This document shows, one piece after another, positions 1 to 5,734 of a stretch of DNA of 22,144 nucleotides. The notes below the pieces were generated by a model. That model did not search any database. It was not told the DNA's origin and worked only from the letters and a program-made list of their open reading frames with translations. The stretch is from JBDRLV01 sp043812755 (GTDB lineage Bacteria; Patescibacteriota; Patescibacteriia; UBA9934; GWF2-40-263). The DNA lies in assembly GCA_043812755.1 (NCBI GenBank), contig JBDRLV010000019.1:1-22144 (forward strand), given 5' to 3'. Each line of letters begins with the position of its first letter. Positions within the stretch are counted from its first letter, which is position 1. A program made the position numbers and the translations under genes.

Positions 1-101
1 AAATCCTAATATCTAAATCCTAAACAAATTCGAATATCTAAATCCAAATGTTCTAAACCATGGTTTTGAATTTTGAACATTATAATTTTGATATTGTTTA
101 G
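1..101. repeat. AT-rich imperfect palindromic repeat, left copy
   Basis: About 100 bp of AT-rich sequence containing a large imperfect inverted repeat centred near 58-62 (TTCTAAACC / GGTTTTGAA). A close copy lies at 7461-7562, so the pair brackets the four-gene array. The sequence after position 135 (to about 165) resembles the continuation of the right copy. The stretch 102-135 therefore looks like a second element inserted into the repeat. Repeats of this style are common in CPR intergenic regions, which is general knowledge and was not checked here. Confidence 0.7.
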
Positions 102-135
102 CCTGCCCTTCCGAAGCCCAAAGGGCGAAGGGGGG
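102..135. repeat. GC-rich hairpin repeat nested in the AT-rich repeat
   Basis: A compound hairpin: outer stem CCCTTC (106-111) with GAAGGG (127-132), inner stem GCCC (116-119) with GGGC (123-126). It shares the TCCGAAG ... GCGAAGG core with the terminator repeat at 7402-7437, so two copies of one small palindromic family sit at the two ends of the paralogue array. Confidence 0.6.
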
Positions 136-167
136 AATTTAGGATTTAGTGCTTAAGATTTAAATTC

Positions 168-196
168 TTGACACCCCACTCACAATCTGTTCAAAT
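168..196 (+). promoter_or_regulatory. Promoter of paralogue gene 1
   Basis: A consensus -35 TTGACA at 168-173, a 17-nt spacer, and -10 TCAAAT at 191-196. This predicts a start near 203 and a leader of about 120 nt. Unlike genes 2-4, this promoter is not part of the shared cassette and has no GCTGC hairpin at the predicted transcript start. Confidence 0.6.
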
Positions 197-325
197 ACAA
201 ACGTAACAATTCAGTTGCAAACACAAGCCAGGCGCGAGCTCTGTGATTATTAGGAAAAATCTTGATAATCAAATATATCTCAAAGCTTGGCACGGGCATG
301 AACTCTTTCATGCTAGGAGAAAAAA

Positions 326-694
326 GTGAGTGATCTAAAATCGCTAGGACAGTTCCTTCATAAATTAGCAACACAGGCAGGCCGAGAAGACCTTGATGCT
401 GAGGCCCTTGATGCAGCACTTGTTGCATACAGCAAAGGGCTTGAGGGATGCGACCGATTTGTTGTAGGATCTGTTCCAATCAGAAACAGATCAGTTGAAC
501 TTGTTGCAATCAGCTCCACAGGAGATGTTGCCTGTGTTCTAAAGCAAGGCAAAGAGTACAGCGTCCATGTTGGGTTTGGTGAAACAGGAATTGGAAAAGC
601 AATCTACACTGGTCATATAAAAGTTCTTCGACTTTTCTTCCCCACATGTGAATGTGCTGATCCAACTCCTTTCCCCTGCCTTTGTTCTTGCTGA
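326..694 (+). CDS. Paralogue gene 1, 5' fragment (frameshifted, unknown function)
   Basis: This is the N-terminal part of a protein I do not recognise. The GTG start at 326 is set by AGGAG at 315-319 with a 6-nt gap, the same spacing as the other three paralogues. Residues 1-40 look helical. Residues 57-70 (VELVAISSTGDVAC) carry the strand motif shared by all four proteins, followed by further short strands. The frame is lost near the CCCC run at 673-676, after which it reads a Cys/Pro-rich tail to a TGA at 692-694. Removing one C joins it to the frame that continues to 1808, giving one protein of about 493 aa, in line with its neighbours (453-539 aa). This is most likely a broken gene or a sequencing error. 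A programmed shift is less likely. Confidence 0.75.
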   Translation: MSDLKSLGQFLHKLATQAGREDLDAEALDAALVAYSKGLEGCDRFVVGSVPIRNRSVELVAISSTGDVACVLKQGKEYSVHVGFGETGIGKAIYTGHIKVLRLFFPTCECADPTPFPCLCSC

Positions 695-1808
695 TGAAGA
701 CGATCCGCAAAAAGCAATCTTCATATGGAAAGATATTGCGCGATCAATCCAACACAAAGAAGGTACTGCCAATCGTTCTTATCTTGCGTGGGAAACCGCA
801 TCCCAGCGTACTATTGTAACTTTCAACTCAGCTTGTGATACAAAACAAAAAGGTTCGATTGTCACATCAGTTCAAAACAAAGCAGTAGAAAGTTTGATTG
901 AATCAACAACAAGAGAGCTTTGTGAGGGCTCGCGTTTTGTCAATGTCATGTATCATGGTTCAGGCTCTTTCACTTGTGTTGAGCATGACTATGGTGCACA
1001 AAAAAATCGAATCATTACAGAGGAAGCGGAATTGGATTGGGTTGATTGGAAAGAAAGCGGAACCGTCATTCATGACGATCACATTGCGCGTCTTGGTGAA
1101 ATAACAAGCTGGACTACATCACATGGCCGCTCAAATGAACTTGGCCAAACATACATTTTCCACTCAACCACTGGCCGCACAGAGCATATACCAGCACATG
1201 CTGCACTTGGTCACTTGAGAACAAACAACAGACTGTTTTTTTGGAACAGGGACAAAGGCACCGGCCAGTTGTTTGAACTAACACCAGATGGATCAAGTGG
1301 ATTGAATCGATTCTTTGATGGCGATCCAACAATTGTTGTTGATTGTGGCGCTTTTCTTGCAGTGCTTGTCGTGGATAGTAAAACAAGCGATGAATACACA
1401 AGAGCCCAATCAATCCATGTCTTTGATGCTCAAACATACAAAGAGATATATTGCTTAACCTTCAGGCTTCACAAAGACCCAAAGATAGGCTGGACCATCA
1501 GGTCTTCAACCGCTGAGCCTAAATCAACACAATACCCAGGCAATGGTTATAGTTTGTTTGATATCCGATCAATGCATGGTGGTGTAGTTGCTTACATTCT
1601 TGGTAGTGCATCATATATGCTTTGGTTTTCTGCTGACAAAACAAGTTGGCGAGTTTTCCCACTCCCAACTCAAGACAGAATCCGTAACCTTTCTCAAAGC
1701 CCATACTACAGCCTTACTGAGGTAACTCTGCCTGATGGCAGGTGCGTTGCTGCAACATGGCGTCATCGTGCAGGAGTACTCGAAATCCTGCACTACCCAA
1801 TGCCATAA
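648..1808 (+). CDS. Paralogue gene 1, 3' fragment (frameshifted, unknown function)
   Basis: This is the C-terminal three quarters of paralogue 1. The GTG at 648 has no SD upstream, and an in-frame stop lies at 618-620, so it is unlikely to be a real start. The true reading probably enters this frame around 673-680 from the fragment that begins at 326. The segment is rich in alternating hydrophobic strands and Trp/Tyr, without signal peptide or membrane helix. It ends in GVLEILHYPMP, matching the last strand of paralogue 4 (GILEVFRYKLDD) and more loosely those of 2 and 3. A good intrinsic terminator follows at once. Function unknown. A beta-propeller-like fold is inferred from the strand pattern only. 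Confidence 0.75.
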   Translation: MNVLIQLLSPAFVLADEDDPQKAIFIWKDIARSIQHKEGTANRSYLAWETASQRTIVTFNSACDTKQKGSIVTSVQNKAVESLIESTTRELCEGSRFVNVMYHGSGSFTCVEHDYGAQKNRIITEEAELDWVDWKESGTVIHDDHIARLGEITSWTTSHGRSNELGQTYIFHSTTGRTEHIPAHAALGHLRTNNRLFFWNRDKGTGQLFELTPDGSSGLNRFFDGDPTIVVDCGAFLAVLVVDSKTSDEYTRAQSIHVFDAQTYKEIYCLTFRLHKDPKIGWTIRSSTAEPKSTQYPGNGYSLFDIRSMHGGVVAYILGSASYMLWFSADKTSWRVFPLPTQDRIRNLSQSPYYSLTEVTLPDGRCVAATWRHRAGVLEILHYPMP

Positions 1809-1817
1809 TAAAAACTC

Positions 1818-1841
1818 ACCGCTCCAAAAGAGCGGTTTTTT
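1818..1841 (+). terminator. Intrinsic terminator of gene 1
   Basis: Stem ACCGCTC (1818-1824) pairs with GAGCGGT (1830-1836) around loop CAAAA, running into six T (1836-1841), 10 nt after the stop codon. That the terminator is intact argues that the frameshifted gene is recent or only apparently broken. Confidence 0.85.
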
Positions 1842-1890
1842 GTTTGAATAACACAAATTGCGCGGATTAAAGCACTGATTACACTGATAT

Positions 1891-1953
1891 GTCATTGCGA
1901 GGCCAACAAAGTTGGCCGAAGCAATCTTCTCGATTGGGCAAATTGCTTTGTCA
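1891..1953. repeat. GTCATTGCGAGG-type palindromic repeat
   Basis: GTCATTGCGA-GG followed by hairpin CCAAC/GTTGG, then CCGAAGCAATCTTCT. The same element follows genes 2 (3602) and 3 (5368) with different inner hairpins (CCTTTAGG, CCAGCTTAGCTGG). It is a dispersed intergenic family with a fixed outer sequence and a variable hairpin core. Confidence 0.7.
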
Positions 1954-1989
1954 CCTCACTTGGTCGGTCCCTTGCCATAACATCTTCAT

Positions 1990-2061
1990 CGGACGCCATA
2001 AATGGCGTCCCTACCAAACTCTTGACTTCTCGCCCACTCCCCTGCTAATCTAACTCAGCTG
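1990..2061 (+). promoter_or_regulatory. Promoter cassette of gene 2
   Basis: A 72-bp block repeated almost exactly before genes 3 and 4. In order it holds a 20-bp palindrome GGACGCCATAAATGGCGTCC (1991-2010), an 11-nt linker, -35 TTGACT (2022-2027), an 18-nt spacer ending in the extended -10 element TGC (2043-2045), and -10 TAATCT (2046-2051). Transcription should begin near 2058, giving a leader of about 117 nt. The palindrome could be an operator or a repeat. Confidence 0.75.
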
Positions 2062-2073
2062 CGATCATGCAGC
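2058..2073 (+). promoter_or_regulatory. 5'-terminal mRNA hairpin, gene 2
   Basis: GCTGC (2058-2062), loop GATCAT, GCAGC (2069-2073). It begins at the predicted transcription start. Genes 3 and 4 have the same stem with different six-base loops, which suggests that the RNA structure is kept. Confidence 0.6.
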
Positions 2074-2174
2074 CCTAACCCGCGTGCCTGAGCAAGTAAT
2101 GCAGACTACCTCGGTGGCAATAATCACCCTGGCGTCACAATGCATCTTGTTATCTCGCACAAAAGGAGAAAAAA

Positions 2175-3554
2175 ATGGCTCAAGGAAAAGGCGCTAAAGG
2201 AAAGTTCTTTGCAACCTATGCTGAAAGGCACGACAAGATTCCACCGCGTGTGTGGGAGCAATGCACATCGCTAATCTCAGGTCATTCAATAAGACTTGAA
2301 GACAACACGATTGCTGCATTCACGCTCCCTGATGACTACGTTGCAATAAACACAGCAATCGCCTATGATGGCACAATTGCTGTTATTGCAATTAAAAAAA
2401 CGCCTGTTCCAGCTGGTTTCTATGAACACGCTCTTTTTGTTGGCAAGCAAGGAGCAAGACCAACAAGGTGTTTAGAGTACAGAGCCCGCGAGATCGATCT
2501 TCTGCATTTCAACCCAGAAAGCAATGATCCGATCTATGTTTGTTGCGAACAGTCCTCACATGAGAAACCTGAGACAAATCCTGCTTGGACAATCAGGTAC
2601 CGCGATTGGGTCTCACCTGTGATCCGAACTGGAAAATCAAAAACAATAAATAGTATTCATATTGCGCATGATCCAGAAACAGACAAATTCGTTTGTCTGG
2701 TCACAACACTTCCACCGACCCTGCCATGTGAACATACGTTTATTGCAAAAGTCTTGTGTGTTTCAAATCTTGAACAACAAGAGTGGACTATGCTTGAAGA
2801 TGCTTACGACAAAGGCTTGCTTCTAACAAGTATTGGCATCTTTGACTTCAAACCGTGCTACAAAATCACTGACTACAACAGACCTATTGAAGGTGGTCAG
2901 TATGAATGCGTCATCAAGTGGGGCGACTGGACATCAAGTCCATTCATGCGCTTGTGCGAAAAAACGGTTGCATTCAAAGATGGTGTGCTGAGCTTTCTTG
3001 CCGCAGGTATAAAGTCTGGTATATTCCTGTTTAAAAGTGGCTCAGAACCATATGACCTCACTTTGTTTAACACAAGCTATTACAGCAACCTCGCTGGTGT
3101 TGTTCTGTGTATGCAAAATAGACCAAGACACCCTTACCGTGTTCATTTTCTTGAAGGAGATGATCATGGTTGGGACATTCTGGCATCAGAAAACGTCAAC
3201 GTGTTGAGCTTGTGTGTTGACTCGCACCACAGACTCCACGCAATCCTTGTGCATGCAAATGAACAAGGACCAGATGAAATCTCATTCTGCACTCCAGAGG
3301 AAGAGCAGGTCAGGCCGCTTATCGCACCGTACATTGGAACTCTCAAAAGTGTTGATATTTTTGGTGAGTTCCTTGTCGGACTTTTTGAAACACCAAGCGG
3401 AGAGCTGATGATTGCATCAACACGCTCTGCTCCTGCACGAGCGCACAGCAAAAAACTGAAAGACTACACACTAGTCGGTGATACTCTGCAATGTTGTTAC
3501 GTTGCAGGATCAAACACAGTCTGTGTTGCTGAGTATCCTTTGATGCCTTGCTAG
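2175..3554 (+). CDS. Paralogue gene 2, cytosolic beta-rich protein of unknown function
   Basis: 459 aa, not recognised. ATG at 2175 with AGGAG (2164-2168) 6 nt upstream. Residues 8-35 look helical. Residues 60-75 (TAIAYDGTIAVIAIKK) carry the family strand motif. The clearest homology is to gene 3: KVLCVSN here matches RVYCVSN there, and around residue 230 IGIFDFKPCYKITDYNRP matches IGVFAGKPCYLLTNRPT, followed in both by a GG/GE-rich turn and a Cys/Trp strand. The rest is short strands with polar turns, as expected for a beta-propeller or similar repeat fold (inference). There is no signal peptide, membrane helix or evident catalytic motif. The protein is Cys-rich and ends in Cys. It has its own promoter and terminator. 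Confidence 0.85.
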   Translation: MAQGKGAKGKFFATYAERHDKIPPRVWEQCTSLISGHSIRLEDNTIAAFTLPDDYVAINTAIAYDGTIAVIAIKKTPVPAGFYEHALFVGKQGARPTRCLEYRAREIDLLHFNPESNDPIYVCCEQSSHEKPETNPAWTIRYRDWVSPVIRTGKSKTINSIHIAHDPETDKFVCLVTTLPPTLPCEHTFIAKVLCVSNLEQQEWTMLEDAYDKGLLLTSIGIFDFKPCYKITDYNRPIEGGQYECVIKWGDWTSSPFMRLCEKTVAFKDGVLSFLAAGIKSGIFLFKSGSEPYDLTLFNTSYYSNLAGVVLCMQNRPRHPYRVHFLEGDDHGWDILASENVNVLSLCVDSHHRLHAILVHANEQGPDEISFCTPEEEQVRPLIAPYIGTLKSVDIFGEFLVGLFETPSGELMIASTRSAPARAHSKKLKDYTLVGDTLQCCYVAGSNTVCVAEYPLMPC

Positions 3555-3564
3555 TTCTTTACTC

Positions 3565-3589
3565 CCCCACTATCATGGTGGGGTTTTTT
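3565..3589 (+). terminator. Intrinsic terminator of gene 2
   Basis: CCCCAC (3565-3570) pairs with GTGGGG (3578-3583), followed by six T (3584-3589), directly after the TAG stop at 3552-3554. Confidence 0.85.
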
Positions 3590-3601
3590 GTCTGCTACTC
3601 T

Positions 3602-3731
3602 GTCATTGCGAGGCCTTTAGGCCGAAGCAATCTTCTTACATTGTCATTCTGAGGAAGGCCGTAGGCCGACGAAGAATCTCATTGTTGTACAATAGAATCC
3701 CCCCAGGTTATTTGCCGGAGCAGGATGACAA
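3602..3731. repeat. Two joined palindromic intergenic repeats
   Basis: GTCATTGCGAGG CCTTTAGG CCGAAGCAATCTTCT (3602-3636) is followed by a second type, TGTCATTCTGAGGAAGGCCGTAGGCC..., which ends in GGATGACA near 3723-3730. The inverted TGTCATTC / GGATGACA ends give the second part a MITE-like look. Confidence 0.6.
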
Positions 3732-3737
3732 ATTCAC

Positions 3738-3809
3738 CGGACGCCATAAATGGCGTCCCTACCAAACTCTTGACTTCTCGCCCACTCCCCTGCTAATCTA
3801 ACTCGGCTG
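3738..3809 (+). promoter_or_regulatory. Promoter cassette of gene 3
   Basis: The second copy of the cassette: 20-bp palindrome at 3739-3758, -35 TTGACT (3770-3775), 18-nt spacer with TGC, -10 TAATCT (3794-3799). It is identical to the gene 2 copy over the promoter, with one A/G change just before the hairpin. Predicted start near 3806; leader about 116 nt. Confidence 0.75.
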
Positions 3810-3822
3810 CACTTACGCAGCC
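3805..3822 (+). promoter_or_regulatory. 5'-terminal mRNA hairpin, gene 3
   Basis: GGCTGC (3805-3810), loop ACTTAC, GCAGCC (3817-3822). Compared with gene 2, the A-to-G change at 3805 adds a sixth pair with C3822, a change that strengthens the stem while the loop differs completely. Confidence 0.6.
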
Positions 3823-3921
3823 ATTTCCAAAAGTGCTCGGTCAGGCTCTTTGGTAACTTAGGCGATTACCACGCCCTGGTTATCTATCAGAATCCTGCAA
3901 CTCAGTGCTTAGGAGACAAGG

Positions 3922-5283
3922 ATGTCAAAAGAAAAAGCACAGCAGAAGTTCTTTCACACACTATCAACACAGCTACCCACTGTCACACCAGAAATGTTTG
4001 AGCGCGCAGGCCAAGTGTTGGCTGGTAGTCCGCTCGGACTCACAGACAGCACAGTGCTTTCAATGCGCGTTCCTCATTTAATCACTGGTGCTGCAATCAG
4101 CCCAAAGGGTGAAATTGCTGTTGTGTGCTGTGAAAATCTTGGTGAGGGCAAACTCCTCCCCCGATACACTCTTTATGTGAACGCACGCCAGAGAGCAGGT
4201 AGACTGGTTGCTGACCACTACTTCAGTGCTGATTACATTCACAGGATTGAGTACCCGCATGCAAGCCCAAACCTTGCTGTCATCTATAATGAAGGTGGTA
4301 AAAATTTCATGCGCTGGGGAAACATCAATAGTGTGCTTTTGCCAACTCATCCAAAAGTGCATTACTTTGAAGATAATGGCGAGTACTATGCCATGATCAT
4401 TGATAACAATTCTCTTGACCTAAATCCAGATGAGGCAGCTGCGCACGTCCGTGTGTATTGCGTGTCAAATGGAGACGAGGCACTTGTCAAAAACTCGCAC
4501 AGCGGAGTTATTGCTGAGCCAATCGGAGTTTTTGCAGGCAAGCCCTGTTATCTTCTCACCAACAGGCCAACCTGTGGAGTTGGTGAAGAAGGCTATCGAG
4601 TTTGCTGGGGCACTGTGTGCTCTGATCTGTTTCCTGAGCCAGGAGATTTTATCCGCAAAACCGCTGGGCTTGATCCTGATGGAAACTTGCGATGGGTTGG
4701 ACGATCAGACATTATTGGTTACATTCGGATTACTCTCAGCAGAGAGGGTGATTTAGAAACTGAACTACTTGGTGCTGAGCAAATATTTGCAAGCGGTGAT
4801 GATGCTGTCTTCACACGCGACACAAATATTACAGACGAGGTAATTGCAACAGCTTTTCATTGCATTGATACACCAGATGAACCCCTGCTATCCCTACCGC
4901 AAGCATTCAAACCCACTGGTGTGCTCAAAGTCAATAAAAAAGACTACTACATAATGTATCGCACTCAACCTAAAGACGGTGAGCCAAACCACTTTGCACA
5001 GTTTGTGCGAGTTGGCAGAGATCCCAAGGGCGGTGATGTAATCGAGCTTGGTGGCTCTCCTACATCATGCAGAGGGCTCTTTGGTAAACACTTTGTTTAC
5101 TATAGAAGACAAGACAGACATGTGTATCTGCGAGACCTGCACAGCTACGCCAAAGATCGCCATTCTCTTGTGCACTCGCCTTGGAACTCACTGCAGATCG
5201 TTGATGAGGATCTCGTCCTTGGCATGTATATCACAGGCGATGACCGGTGCACTCTCAACATTGAGCACTTTGATCTTTCCTAA
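3922..5283 (+). CDS. Paralogue gene 3, cytosolic beta-rich protein of unknown function
   Basis: 453 aa, not recognised. ATG at 3922, AGGAG at 3911-3915, 6-nt gap. The helical N-terminus (KFFHTLSTQLP) matches KFFATYAERHD of gene 2. Residues 56-72 (GAAISPKGEIAVVCCEN) are the family motif. Residues 178-183 (VYCVSN) and 201-237 (IGVFAGKPCYLL..., ending in a Cys-Trp strand) align with gene 2. About five more strand clusters follow, and the chain ends in TLNIEHFDLS, like the last strand of the others. No export signal or membrane helix. The strand-turn repetition suggests a propeller-like fold; this is inference and needs structure prediction. Own promoter cassette and terminator. Confidence 0.85.
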   Translation: MSKEKAQQKFFHTLSTQLPTVTPEMFERAGQVLAGSPLGLTDSTVLSMRVPHLITGAAISPKGEIAVVCCENLGEGKLLPRYTLYVNARQRAGRLVADHYFSADYIHRIEYPHASPNLAVIYNEGGKNFMRWGNINSVLLPTHPKVHYFEDNGEYYAMIIDNNSLDLNPDEAAAHVRVYCVSNGDEALVKNSHSGVIAEPIGVFAGKPCYLLTNRPTCGVGEEGYRVCWGTVCSDLFPEPGDFIRKTAGLDPDGNLRWVGRSDIIGYIRITLSREGDLETELLGAEQIFASGDDAVFTRDTNITDEVIATAFHCIDTPDEPLLSLPQAFKPTGVLKVNKKDYYIMYRTQPKDGEPNHFAQFVRVGRDPKGGDVIELGGSPTSCRGLFGKHFVYYRRQDRHVYLRDLHSYAKDRHSLVHSPWNSLQIVDEDLVLGMYITGDDRCTLNIEHFDLS

Positions 5284-5313
5284 AACTCATTAAGCTCCAC
5301 GTGAAGAGCTTCC

Positions 5314-5354
5314 GCCCTTAAGTGAACTGCAAGGTTATGCTTGAGGGCTTTTTT
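5314..5354 (+). terminator. Intrinsic terminator of gene 3
   Basis: GCCCTTAAG (5314-5322) pairs with CTTGAGGGC (5340-5348), one G-U pair, followed by six T (5349-5354). Confidence 0.8.
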
Positions 5355-5367
5355 GTTTGCTGCTACT

Positions 5368-5492
5368 GTCATTGCGAGGCCAGCTTAGCTGGCCGAAGCA
5401 ATCTTCTTGCCCTGTCGTTCTGAGTGAATCTTGATGTAGCGGAAGGCTTTAGCCTTCCATGCGTGTGGAACCCTAAAGGGTTCCGCTACATC
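5368..5492. repeat. Palindromic intergenic repeats after gene 3
   Basis: GTCATTGCGAGG with hairpin CCAGCTTAGCTGG and CCGAAGCAATCTTCT, then a second palindromic element bounded by GATGTAGCGGAA (about 5433) and TTCCGCTACATC (to 5492), with inner hairpins AAGGCTTTAGCCTT and AACCCTAAAGGGTT. Confidence 0.6.
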
Positions 5493-5522
5493 GTTCTCCA
5501 TAACTCCACGCCTCCATAACTT

Positions 5523-5592
5523 CGGACGCCATAAATGGCGTCTACCAAACTCTTGACTTCTCGCCCACTCCCCTGCTAATCTAACTCAGCTG
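5523..5592 (+). promoter_or_regulatory. Promoter cassette of gene 4
   Basis: The third copy of the cassette, with two bases missing at the right edge of the palindrome. -35 TTGACT (5553-5558), 18-nt spacer with TGC, -10 TAATCT (5577-5582). Predicted start near 5589; leader about 146 nt, of which 26 nt is a separate palindromic repeat. Confidence 0.75.
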
Positions 5593-5604
5593 TAATAATG
5601 CAGC
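5589..5604 (+). promoter_or_regulatory. 5'-terminal mRNA hairpin, gene 4
   Basis: GCTGT (5589-5593), loop AATAAT, GCAGC (5600-5604). The closing C-G pair of gene 2 is here a U-G wobble, so pairing is retained although the sequence changed. Confidence 0.5.
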
Positions 5605-5621
5605 ATGGTTCCTTACAACCA

Positions 5622-5647
5622 GTCGCAGGCTAAAGCCTGCGGCTACC
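5622..5647. repeat. Small palindromic repeat inside the gene 4 leader
   Basis: CGCAGGCT (5624-5631), AA, AGCCTGCG (5634-5641), followed by GCTACC. Without it the gene 4 leader would be about 120 nt, the length seen in genes 1-3, so it looks like an insertion into a leader of conserved length. Confidence 0.6.
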
Positions 5648-5734
5648 TAATCCAACCGAGTGTGAGCTCTCAAGGGTTACTTGGGATCAGCCTGAGTGCC
5701 CGCAAATGATCTTACACTTAAAAGGGAGAAGGAA

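Noticed and set aside
180..479. 99-aa open frame on the - strand
   Set aside because: Overlaps the promoter, leader and start of paralogue 1 on the other strand; the beginning and motif of paralogue 1 are far better supported.
2058..2174. T-box or known riboswitch in the paralogue leaders
   Set aside because: No T-box TGGNACCGCG element or other recognisable aptamer core; leaders differ in sequence and show only the short 5' hairpin in common.
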